Shown one piece after another: positions 1 to 5,520 of a stretch of DNA of 9,963 bases. Where the stretch lies: assembly GCA_050184225.1 (NCBI GenBank), contig JBFXAN010000215.1:1-9963 (forward strand), in the 5' to 3' direction. Position 1 is the stretch's first letter, and every line of letters starts with the position of its first letter. Below the pieces are notes generated by a model. It worked only from the letters and a program-made list of their open reading frames with translations. It had not been told where the DNA came from and made no database searches. Source of the DNA: JBFXAN01 sp050184225. Lineage in GTDB: Bacteria > Chloroflexota > Dehalococcoidia > CAUJGQ01. The position numbers and the translations under genes were made by a program.

Positions 1-1
1 C

Positions 2-403
2 CCGCTCGTCATCGGCATGCTCCTCTCCTTCCTCGCCGGCGTCGCCTTCTCCTTCTATATCATCTTGCCGCCGTCCGCCAACGTCCTCTTCAACTTCAAC
101 TCCGACATCGCCCTGCCGAACATCAAGGTCGGCAGCTACTTCGACTTCGTCACCCGCCTGCTCTTCTGGGTCGGCCTCACCTTTGAGATGCCGATCTTCA
201 TCCTCGCGATGGCCCGGTTCGGTATGATCACCGGACGCCAGCTCCTCGGTTGGTGGCGCTTCGCCATCGTCGGCGCCTTTGTCCTCAGCGCGATCATCAC
301 GCCGACGATCGATCCCGTCACCCAGACACTCGTCGCCGGACCAATCATCGTCCTCTGGCTGATCGGCACCGGCCTCGCCTTCATCTTCGGCCGGCCGCGG
401 TAG
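2..403 (+). CDS. tatC: Sec-independent protein translocase TatC, C-terminal part (5' end cut by window)
   Basis: TatC is the core integral-membrane receptor of the twin-arginine translocation system. It binds twin-arginine signal peptides and assembles with TatA/TatB-type subunits to export folded proteins. The visible 133 residues are the C-terminal part. They open with PLVIGMLLSFLAGVAFSFY, which matches the TatC transmembrane segment entered through a Pro, and continue with a periplasmic stretch (ILPPSANVLFNF). Then come YFDFVTRLLFWVGLTFEMPIFI, the loop RFGMITGRQLLGWWRFAIV, and the helix FVLSAIITPTIDPVTQTL with the conserved TP.DP.tQ pattern, which is the strongest family marker. The frame is open to the left edge, so the true start lies outside. 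The stop TAG is at 401-403, and the last 23 bases overlap the end of the convergent gene on the other strand. The ending FGRPR is short and basic, as is usual for a cytoplasmic TatC tail. Confidence 0.93.
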   Translation, partial: PLVIGMLLSFLAGVAFSFYIILPPSANVLFNFNSDIALPNIKVGSYFDFVTRLLFWVGLTFEMPIFILAMARFGMITGRQLLGWWRFAIVGAFVLSAIITPTIDPVTQTLVAGPIIVLWLIGTGLAFIFGRPR

Positions 404-911
404 CCCGCGACTCGGCGCGGGTACGACGCTGATCGCTCAGGGCGGCGATGCTGAAGAGCGCGCCGCCCAGCATCCACCATGGATCCCACAGCAGCAGATG
501 CCACCAGAACGCCGATGTATCAGCGGGCGCATTGATTATGTCGATCGCACGCAGCAACGCGACGGCAACACCCACGACGAAGTTCACTCCGCCATAGAGC
601 AGCATCCCGATACCGCTGACCCAGGCGGCGGCACGCGGCAATCGACGCGGGATGATCCGGCCCCATCGCCGGACCAGGGCCAGCGCCAGCACCGCCCCGG
701 CAACCTTGAGCACGCCCGTCGCCCAGAGGACGGCGACGAACGCCGCGTCCGGGTCGCGGGCCGCCGCCTGAATCGATGCCGCCTGCGTCCCGATGCCGGT
801 CATCCCACCCACCGCCCAGTAGAAGCTCATCGCGGCGAATACCAGCGCCCAGACACAGGCCGCGTACCCTGCCCAGACATTTGATGCTCTCGTTCGTTGT
901 GTGGTTGTCAT
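381..911 (-). CDS. DUF3995 family membrane protein
   Basis: A 176-residue integral membrane protein of unknown function. I see four hydrophobic segments, at roughly residues 12-33, 56-80, 94-118 and 140-165. The first contains WAGYAACVWALVFAAMSFYW followed by AVGG, and the last begins LLLWDPWWMLGG. The first-helix pattern (W..yaa.vWa..Fa..sfYWA.GG) is what I associate with DUF3995. The reading frame stays open well upstream, but that extension is Arg/Ser/Cys-rich and overlaps the TetR gene, so I start at the ATG at 911 (MTTTQRTR). There is no good Shine-Dalgarno sequence before it. It is the last gene of a three-gene reverse-strand operon: the TetR stop lies 37 bases upstream. Its 3' end overlaps tatC convergently. 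Expression is probably set by the TetR-controlled promoter near 2549-2577 (inference). Confidence 0.8.
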   Translation of the reverse strand: MTTTQRTRASNVWAGYAACVWALVFAAMSFYWAVGGMTGIGTQAASIQAAARDPDAAFVAVLWATGVLKVAGAVLALALVRRWGRIIPRRLPRAAAWVSGIGMLLYGGVNFVVGVAVALLRAIDIINAPADTSAFWWHLLLWDPWWMLGGALFSIAALSDQRRTRAESRATAAGRR

Positions 912-948
912 CACGTTGAAGGGGCGGCGCCCTGTCCGCCGGCGGCGA

Positions 949-1533
949 TCACGTTGCCGCCCGTACTCCCGCCCGACGATGCAACCCGGCGATGAACATA
1001 TCGAGCAACCGGGCAAAGCTCTCGTCACGGTCCAGCGGCAGCCCGAAGCCACCGAGCGCCTCGAGCGCGACGAAGCCGTGGAGCACGCTGCGGAGTCCGC
1101 GCACCGCATGGAGGGCATCGTCGCCGTCGAGTCCATAGCCCGCCAGCACCGCCCGGACGATCGCCAGCAGTTCGTCGCCCGCCGCGGTCAGCTCGGCATC
1201 GGCCGTGTCCGGCGCCCGCAGCGTCGCCACGTAGACGCCGGGATGCTCGCCGGCATAGGCGCGATATGCGTGCGCCAACGCGAGCAGCGCCGCATCGCCG
1301 GACTTTCCGACCGCCGCGCGGCCGATGCGGGCCGTCAGTTCCTTCAACCCGTGCAGGGCCAGCGCGCGCCGAAGTCCCTCCTGACCGGCGACATGGTTAT
1401 AGAGCGATGGCGGCCGCACGCCCAGATCGGCGGCGAGGACGGCGAGCGTCACCGCTTCGAGGCCGTCGCGGTCGGCGAGCCGGGCCGCTGCCAGGACGAC
1501 CGCCGCCCGATCCAATCCCGCCCTAGCGCCCAC
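949..1533 (-). CDS. TetR/AcrR-family transcriptional regulator with WHG-type C-terminal domain
   Basis: A 194-residue repressor-type DNA-binding protein. The N-terminal helix-turn-helix lies at about residues 8-55: AAVVLAAARLADRDGLEAVT, then LAADLGVRPPSLYNHVAGQEGL, the classic TetR recognition helix (slYnHv..qe.L). The C-terminal half carries RGLRSVLHGFVALEALGGFG and DRDESFARLLDMFIAGL. These fit the WHG domain (PF13305 by memory), in which a conserved HGF.sLE motif lies in the ligand-binding region. I choose the GTG at 1533, preceded by a GGTGG-like ribosome site. It overlaps the hydrolase stop by 11 bases, which implies translational coupling. The longer frame (to 1632) begins with a poly-Arg stretch inside the hydrolase gene and is rejected. 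As the middle gene of its operon it probably autoregulates the promoter at 2549-2577. The ligand is unknown. Confidence 0.9.
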   Translation of the reverse strand: MGARAGLDRAAVVLAAARLADRDGLEAVTLAVLAADLGVRPPSLYNHVAGQEGLRRALALHGLKELTARIGRAAVGKSGDAALLALAHAYRAYAGEHPGVYVATLRAPDTADAELTAAGDELLAIVRAVLAGYGLDGDDALHAVRGLRSVLHGFVALEALGGFGLPLDRDESFARLLDMFIAGLHRRAGVRAAT

Positions 1534-2515
1534 CGGCCACCACCGTTCCCGTCCGTATCTCGCGCAGGAAGGCGAGGATCGCCGGCGCCGTCGCCTCCGG
1601 CATCTCCACGTGAGGATAGTGGCCGGCGCCATCGATGAGCATCACCCTCCCATTCAGCCGCTCGGCGACCAGCCGCGCCTCGGCCGCCGGATCGGGGAAG
1701 TCGGGATCCTTGCTCCCCATCACCACCAGCACCGGCGCCTCGACATCCGCGAGCCGCGCCTCGACCGCCGCCTTCGAGGCGCCAAGCATCGCCTGCAACG
1801 CCCGAAACCGTCCGGGCTCCTTCAGGTTTGCCTTCAGCGCCGCGCGGTAGTCCGTCAGATCGTTCGGTAGCTGCGTCGGATAGAGGGACTTGTAATACAG
1901 ACTCCACGCCGCCGGACCCCATGGCCGTCGGATCAGAACCTTGAGCATCAGGCTCTGCACCGGCGACGGCGGCAGATCTCGCACAAACGGACCGACCAGC
2001 GTCAGGCCCGCCACCCGGTTCGGCGCCGCGGCCCCTGCCCAGACCGCCGCCCCGGCCGCCATCGAGGTGCCGATGATCGTTGCCGGTCCCGCATCGAGAT
2101 ACTCGAGCAGTGCGACGATATCTCCGCCGATCGCATCGGCCGCGTAATCCGGCCAGCCGGTGCTCGACTGACCGTGCCCGCGCAGATCGACCGTCACCAG
2201 CCGATAGCCCTCCGCCAGCAACAGCGGACGCAGGAACCGGTACTCCTGGCGGAGGTCGCCGAGCGACGGTATCGCCACGACGAGCGGACCGCTGCCACCG
2301 CTGTCGTCAAATGCGATCCGCCCGTCCGGACGTTCGAGGTAATGCACCGGCAATAACGACCAGTCCGCCGTCACCCTTCCCGCATCCCCATCCCGCGTCA
2401 TCATCTCCACCACAATCGAACCTCCAATGAGTGCGCCGGTGACCGCCAGTGATGCGCCACCCAGCGCAATCGCCGCGTTCCGGCGTCGCCGGCGCCCGAA
2501 ACGTGAGCCTGCCAT
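1523..2515 (-). CDS. Membrane-anchored alpha/beta-fold hydrolase
   Basis: A 330-residue alpha/beta hydrolase with an N-terminal anchor. Residues 7-12 are six arginines in a row, followed by a hydrophobic segment (about 14-37), which fits a signal anchor with the catalytic domain outside the cytoplasm. Domain landmarks are DLRGHGQSS at 110-118 and the nucleophile elbow GTSMAAG with Ser151. The last Gly of the usual GxSxG is Ala153. Then come PVLVVMGSKDPDFPDP with the acid near Asp270/Asp272, and GAGHYPH with His299. The triad Ser151-Asp-His299 is complete, so the protein is probably active; substrate unknown (ester, lactone, amide or halide are all possible). The ATG at 2515 has a strong GAGGTG five bases upstream and a promoter behind it. 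The frame continues for 70 codons upstream, across that promoter, and is rejected. It is the first gene of an operon with the TetR and DUF3995 genes. Confidence 0.9.
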   Translation of the reverse strand: MAGSRFGRRRRRNAAIALGGASLAVTGALIGGSIVVEMMTRDGDAGRVTADWSLLPVHYLERPDGRIAFDDSGGSGPLVVAIPSLGDLRQEYRFLRPLLLAEGYRLVTVDLRGHGQSSTGWPDYAADAIGGDIVALLEYLDAGPATIIGTSMAAGAAVWAGAAAPNRVAGLTLVGPFVRDLPPSPVQSLMLKVLIRRPWGPAAWSLYYKSLYPTQLPNDLTDYRAALKANLKEPGRFRALQAMLGASKAAVEARLADVEAPVLVVMGSKDPDFPDPAAEARLVAERLNGRVMLIDGAGHYPHVEMPEATAPAILAFLREIRTGTVVAGGR

Positions 2516-2548
2516 GCCGTCACCTCGCGCTATCACGAATCTACATAG

Positions 2549-2577
2549 ACTATAAACTAATGATAATAGTTTTGCAA
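2549..2577 (-). promoter_or_regulatory. Sigma-70-type promoter with possible TetR operator, upstream of the hydrolase operon
   Basis: Reading the reverse strand, TTGCAA (2577-2572) is followed by exactly 17 bases and TATAGT (2554-2549). This lies in a sharply AT-rich stretch (2531-2575) that stands out in a GC-rich window. The -10 is 34 bases before the hydrolase ATG. Across the -10, TAGTTTATAGTCTA is an imperfect dyad (TAGnnTATAnnCTA), and ACTAT...ATAGT arms flank a 12-base centre ending at the -10. Either could bind the TetR protein of the operon. The promoter is seen in sequence; the operator role is inference. Confidence 0.7.
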
Positions 2578-2642
2578 GTGTCCGGCACAACGCCGGGTAT
2601 GCTGCCGGCAACGGTCGGGCGGGTTCCGGTTCGACCACGTGT

Positions 2643-3602
2643 TTACGGCGGACCCACGACGAACTGCACCCGCCCCACCACGGCCGTACCGACGAGCGCC
2701 CAGAGCCAGTAGCGGCCCTCGGCAAGATCGCCCCTGGTTGACCGGATCGGATGGCACCGGAACGCCGGGTCCTGTGGCACAGGCTCGGACCGCGCCAGCA
2801 CGGTTGCGCCCTGCGCCCCCGCCGGCGGGTCGTCCGCCGACGTTGCGGCCAACACCAACGGCGGGCTACCGCTCCCGCCCGGCATCACCCGGAGACAGGC
2901 GAGAAACTCCGCCCGGCTGAATTCCCCCACCGCAATGCCACAATCAACCGTCGTGTCACACACGACCAGGTTGGATACCACCGGCGGCGTCGCCGTCGCC
3001 TGAGGTGTAGGGGTGGAGGTCGGGGTGGGGGTCGGAGTTGCCGGAGGAGCCGGCGTCGCCGCCGGAACCACGGGCACCACCGGCGCCGTTGCGGGGGTAG
3101 CAACACGGCCGCCGTCAAAGACCGGCGCCGCACGCTCCGAGGGCAGCGACTCGTCATCCGCACGCAAGCACCGGACCAGCAGCAGGGCCAGTGCGACCAA
3201 CACGACCAGCGCCGCACCCAGCAGGGCCAACCGCGACCGAACCTCAATTCGCGGTCGCGAGGGTGTCGGCAGCTCTCCCGTCGCGACGATTCCATCGGCC
3301 TGAGTCGAGGGGCCGTCATCGTCCACGTGGGAAGCGTGAGTGGACGGCGCGGCCCCAGGCAGCCCTTCCGATTGGATCGTCACGGGGTTGGTCAGGTGGG
3401 ACAGCAGTTGCAGCGACTCGCCGGCTACCACCCAGCGGCGTTGCAGATATTCGACCTCGACCAGACCATCCCGACGGCGGCCCACGAACCGCAGCGCGTC
3501 GCCGCGTTCGACGTCATAGCGCACCCCAGGATCGTCCGCGAGCTTCAGCGCCAGCGACCGCGCCCGCGGCGTCACCAGATCGCCCTCATGTGCATCATTC
3601 AT
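2643..3602 (-). CDS. Unrecognised single-pass membrane protein with Thr/Pro linker and four-cysteine outer domain
   Basis: A 319-residue protein I cannot assign to a family. Residues 1-70 look like a small cytoplasmic beta-rich domain (VRYDVERGDALRFVGRRRDG, then VEVEYLQRRWVVAGESLQLL). Residues 71-120 are polar and disordered-looking. Residues 124-143 form one transmembrane helix. Residues 168-208 are an Ala/Thr/Pro linker with repeated TP units, typical of wall- or surface-spanning spacers. Residues 209-319 form a compact outer domain with Cys215, Cys221, Cys236 and Cys283, enough for two disulfides. Basic residues precede the helix (PRIEVRSR), which favours the N-terminus inside. I start at ATG 3602 because the frame upstream is not protein-like and a plausible promoter (3675-3704) lies within it; no Shine-Dalgarno sequence is evident. 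Same strand as the hydrolase operon, but separated by 127 bases that contain that operon's promoter. Confidence 0.75.
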   Translation of the reverse strand: MNDAHEGDLVTPRARSLALKLADDPGVRYDVERGDALRFVGRRRDGLVEVEYLQRRWVVAGESLQLLSHLTNPVTIQSEGLPGAAPSTHASHVDDDGPSTQADGIVATGELPTPSRPRIEVRSRLALLGAALVVLVALALLLVRCLRADDESLPSERAAPVFDGGRVATPATAPVVPVVPAATPAPPATPTPTPTSTPTPQATATPPVVSNLVVCDTTVDCGIAVGEFSRAEFLACLRVMPGGSGSPPLVLAATSADDPPAGAQGATVLARSEPVPQDPAFRCHPIRSTRGDLAEGRYWLWALVGTAVVGRVQFVVGPP

Positions 3603-3674
3603 CGACAAGCGCCATTCATCCCGGTGACGCGCTGCCGATCCTCGAGACCAGCCCGACCGTCCGGGATCGAACCG

Positions 3675-3704
3675 ATTATGCTGGGCGTCCATTCCCGCTG
3701 TCAT
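3675..3704 (-). promoter_or_regulatory. Putative sigma-70-type promoter of the single-pass membrane protein gene
   Basis: On the reverse strand ATGACA (3704-3699) is followed by 18 bases and CATAAT (3680-3675); each box differs from consensus at one position. Transcription would start near 3668, giving a leader of about 65 bases before the ATG at 3602. This supports the shorter start for that gene. No operator-like dyad was noticed. Confidence 0.45.
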
Positions 3705-3832
3705 CACTCGCCCGGATGAGGGATCGGGGTCCGGCCGAGGCGATCCCTGGCGGCGGCGGCGCGCGCACGGTACGCTACTGCCATCCCGCCGTCGATCGAA
3801 CCGGCATAGGTCCACCCGGAAGGTTTCTCTCC

Positions 3833-4966
3833 ATGACACAACCCAACGTCACCAATCCGGACGTATCACAGAGCGATATCCTCAACGCCCTGCTCGGTAT
3901 CGACGATGCCTCCCCACTGGCGTCCCTCCGCGCCCAACGACCCGAGGCGACCAACCACACCGCCGGCAGCTACCGCGCCCTCTTTGTGGACACCCCCACC
4001 ACGGCCGTCACGCCGATCGAGCGGTTCGCGGCCGCCCTGCGTGTCGCTGCATTGCACGAGGAACCCGCGCTCGCCGGCCACTATGCCGGCCAGCTTCGCG
4101 CCACGACGGAAAGCTCGGAGCAACTCGTCGCCGCCGTCCAGGATGGTGCGAGTGCTGCCACGCTGCCCCCACGGCTGCGGGCGATCCTCGCCCACGCCGA
4201 TCTGCTCGTCATCCGTCCGGCCGCCGCCACCCCGGCCGACCTGACCGCGCTTCGGACCGCCGGCCTGTCCGATCCGGAGATCGTCACCATCTCCCAACTG
4301 ATCGCCTTCGTCAGCTTTCAATTGCGGGTTCTCATTGGGTTATCGCTGCTTCGTGGCGATCGCCGGCCGGTACCCGCCACCACGCTCGGACCGAAAGACG
4401 CGACGAACGCCGGATTTACCCAGGCAGAGCTCGGCTGGGCACCCTGGATCGCCCCGGTCGAGGCCGCCGACGCCACCGACGAGCAGCGCGCGGTCCTTCC
4501 CGGTCAGCGGATCGACTCGCCCTATTTCCGTCTGCTCGCGCTGGACCCGCCCGTGCTCGGCGAGCGCACCGCCACCGACCTTGGCATCTTCTACACCCAC
4601 GGCGGCCTCCCCCGGCCCGACCGCGAGCTGGCGGCGACGGTCACCTCCCGCGTAAACGGCTGTATCTACTGCGCCTCGGTCCACAGCCGCCGCGCCGCGC
4701 AGCTCAGCGGCCGCACCGACGACGTGCAACGCCTGCTGGACGAAGGCATCACGACGACGCTCGACGACCGCTGGCGGGCGATCACCGACCTCGCCGCCGC
4801 GCTCACCGTCACGCCACCCGCCGCTACCCAGGACCACCTCCAGCGGCTCCGTGAGCTCGGCCTGCAGGACCTCGACATCCTTGACACGATCCAATCGGCC
4901 GCCTTCTTCTCCTGGGCCAACCGACTGATGCTCACCCTCGGCGAACCGGTCCGACCCGCGCAATGA
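3833..4966 (+). CDS. Two-domain CMD/AhpD-like protein (apparent Avi_7170-Avi_7169 type fusion)
   Basis: A 377-residue protein made of two carboxymuconolactone-decarboxylase/AhpD-type halves. Residues 12-180 resemble the 'CMD domain protein, Avi_7170 family' (SDILNALLGIDDASPLASLR, then QRPEATNHTAGSYRALF, and ERFAAALRVAALH). This half has no CxxC and is probably non-redox. Residues 195-375 resemble the 'alkylhydroperoxidase domain protein, Avi_7169 family': FTQAELGWAPWIAPVEAAD, then RELAATVTSRVNGCIYCASV, and DILDTIQSAAFFSWANRLML. The redox motif is Cys277-x-x-Cys280-x-x-x-His284, the AhpD arrangement, so the C-terminal half may reduce peroxides or act as a thiol oxidoreductase. Family names come from memory of TIGRFAMs. 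ATG 3833 has GGAAGG nine bases upstream. The frame is open back to 3191 but that part is the antisense of the neighbouring gene. It stands alone; no promoter was clear. Electron donor and substrate are unknown. Confidence 0.85.
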   Translation: MTQPNVTNPDVSQSDILNALLGIDDASPLASLRAQRPEATNHTAGSYRALFVDTPTTAVTPIERFAAALRVAALHEEPALAGHYAGQLRATTESSEQLVAAVQDGASAATLPPRLRAILAHADLLVIRPAAATPADLTALRTAGLSDPEIVTISQLIAFVSFQLRVLIGLSLLRGDRRPVPATTLGPKDATNAGFTQAELGWAPWIAPVEAADATDEQRAVLPGQRIDSPYFRLLALDPPVLGERTATDLGIFYTHGGLPRPDRELAATVTSRVNGCIYCASVHSRRAAQLSGRTDDVQRLLDEGITTTLDDRWRAITDLAAALTVTPPAATQDHLQRLRELGLQDLDILDTIQSAAFFSWANRLMLTLGEPVRPAQ

Positions 4967-5187
4967 AGTATGAACAAAACTCTGCGCCACGGCCAGGTCC
5001 CGTCGTCATCCTGAGCGTCAGCGAAGGATCTCGCGGCCCGACCAACCGGTATTGTTCGGCGCTCTTTGCAAAGCGTGCACCGGCGATACCCCGGATCATC
5101 GACCGATGACGGTGCGGCCCGTCCAGGAGCCGGGCACGATCGCACCACCCTGGGCCGGGGCCGGTCATATCGAGAGCGATTGGTACG
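4967..5187. other. Intergenic stretch without recognisable genes
   Basis: Between the CMD/AhpD-like gene and the fluoride-operon promoter I see no credible coding region. Reverse-strand frames here translate to the Ser-Phe-Ala-Asp-Ala-Gln-Asp-Asp and SLTLRMT peptides that arise whenever the dispersed repeat at 5004-5033 is read as protein, so they are artefacts. A short hairpin (GCCCG 5117-5121 with CGGGC 5131-5135) has no following T-run and is not a convincing terminator. Confidence 0.6.
5004..5033 (+). repeat. Dispersed palindromic intergenic repeat (ATCCTGAGC...AGCGAAGGATC type)
   Basis: The stretch contains TCATCCTGAGCGTCAGCGAA followed by GGATCT. Near-identical elements are scattered between genes in many high-GC environmental genomes, and their spurious translations (SFADAQDD, SLTLRMT) are common in databases; this is from memory. 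The ends ATCCT and AGGAT are inverted, so a small hairpin is possible. It lies 38 bases after the stop of the upstream gene. A degenerate relative lies at 9136-9149 in the opposite orientation. Its function is not known to me. Confidence 0.65.
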
Positions 5188-5192
5188 CCGGC

Positions 5193-5222
5193 TTGACGCC
5201 CGGCTTGATCGCGCCGTAGTGT
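5193..5222 (+). promoter_or_regulatory. Putative sigma-70-type promoter of the fluoride operon
   Basis: TTGACG (5193-5198) is followed by 18 bases and TAGTGT (5217-5222). Transcription would begin near 5229, just before the aptamer starts at about 5233, which is the spacing expected for a 5' leader riboswitch. The -35 box lies inside a 12-base tandem pair, CCGGCTTGA at 5188-5196 and again at 5200-5208. The second copy could also serve as an alternative -35 core. Confidence 0.55.
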
Positions 5223-5232
5223 GACACTGTTC

Positions 5233-5309
5233 ACGGGCGATGGAGTTCTGCCCTTAACCGCCGGCCGTCGTGCCACCCGGCATCGCGGCGCGCGCTGATG
5301 ACTCCTACA
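5233..5309 (+). promoter_or_regulatory. Fluoride riboswitch (crcB motif) aptamer
   Basis: All conserved blocks of the fluoride aptamer are present in order. GGGCGATGG (5235-5243) can form the pseudoknot GGGC 5235-5238 with GCCC 5250-5253. Next is AACCGCC (5256-5262), then TGATGACTCCTAC (5296-5308). P1 is GGAGT 5242-5246 with ACTCC 5301-5305. The middle arm is longer than in minimal examples: CGCCG 5259-5263 can pair with CGGCG 5286-5290, and TGCC 5271-5274 with GGCA 5279-5282 around the tetraloop ACCC. Exact pairing next to TGATG is uncertain. Known crcB-motif RNAs bind fluoride with Mg2+ and switch on fluoride-defence genes, and crcB lies in the operon downstream. Motif and context agree, so I am confident in the identity. 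Confidence 0.93.
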
Positions 5310-5324
5310 CGATCGTCGTAGGAG
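5302..5324 (+). promoter_or_regulatory. Expression-platform hairpin competing with the fluoride aptamer
   Basis: CTCCTAC (5302-5308) can pair perfectly with GTAGGAG (5318-5324) around a nine-base loop. The same CTCC is the 3' strand of aptamer P1, so the two structures exclude each other. GTAGGAG is itself Shine-Dalgarno-like and lies seven bases before a GTG at 5332. With fluoride, P1 would hold CTCC and free GTAGGAG; without it, the hairpin would hide that site. No T-run follows, so this looks like translational rather than intrinsic-terminator control. The mechanism is inferred from the pairing. Confidence 0.65.
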
Positions 5325-5331
5325 CGTGCTC

Positions 5332-5520
5332 GTGACCAACCCCATCTCCTCCCGTATTCCTTCCGCCGCCTGCCGATCCACGGGAGTTGCCCTTCGTGCT
5401 GTTTCGGCGAAGTGCAGATCGTGCCGGATTAGGCGAATCGGGGTGGGCGGGTCAACGATCGCTGGACAGGTCAGTGCGGCGAACGGTTGCTCGAGCGGAA
5501 AGCGGAAATCCCATGCGTGA
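5332..5520 (+). CDS. Possible riboswitch-controlled leader ORF (doubtful)
   Basis: A 62-codon frame begins at the GTG 5332, seven bases after the riboswitch-gated GTAGGAG, and ends in TGA at 5518-5520, overlapping the start of the next gene (ATG 5513) by eight bases. Reading it would carry ribosomes onto the COG4280-like gene, so it could transmit fluoride control by translational coupling. Against it being a real protein: the product is Ser/Arg/Cys-rich with no recognisable fold (it includes KCRSCRIRR), and about a third of its third codon positions are A or T, more than in its neighbours. An in-frame GTG at 5326 is too close to the ribosome site. It may be only a coupling device, or chance. 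Confidence 0.27.
   Translation: MTNPISSRIPSAACRSTGVALRAVSAKCRSCRIRRIGVGGSTIAGQVSAANGCSSGKRKSHA

Noticed and set aside
381..1136. Longer reverse frame giving a 251-residue version of the DUF3995 protein
   Set aside because: The first 75 residues are Arg/Ser/Cys-rich, overlap the TetR gene antiphase, and contain no family sequence; the ATG at 911 begins the recognisable domain.
2516..2725. Upstream extension of the alpha/beta hydrolase
   Set aside because: It would run through a strong promoter and the GAGGTG ribosome site of the ATG at 2515.
3004..3036. G-rich GGnGTnGG repeats as a G-quadruplex or regulatory minisatellite
   Set aside because: They are the complement of Thr-Pro codons in the linker of the membrane protein; too few runs of three or more G for a standard four-run quadruplex.
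3191..3832. N-terminal extension of the CMD/AhpD-like gene
   Set aside because: It is Arg/Pro/Ala-rich and antisense to the single-pass membrane protein; ATG 3833 has a ribosome site and starts the conserved domain.
5117..5135. Hairpin GCCCG/CGGGC as a terminator for the CMD/AhpD-like gene
   Set aside because: Only five pairs, 150 bases after the stop, and no T-run follows.
4932..5381. Reverse-strand frames between the CMD/AhpD-like gene and the riboswitch
   Set aside because: They translate the dispersed repeat (SLTLRMT and SFADAQDD peptides) and the riboswitch antisense, with no family resemblance.
5387..5512. TTG start and 42-residue extension of the COG4280-like protein
   Set aside because: Rare start codon, no ribosome site, polar Arg-rich sequence before what is clearly an N-terminal membrane helix.
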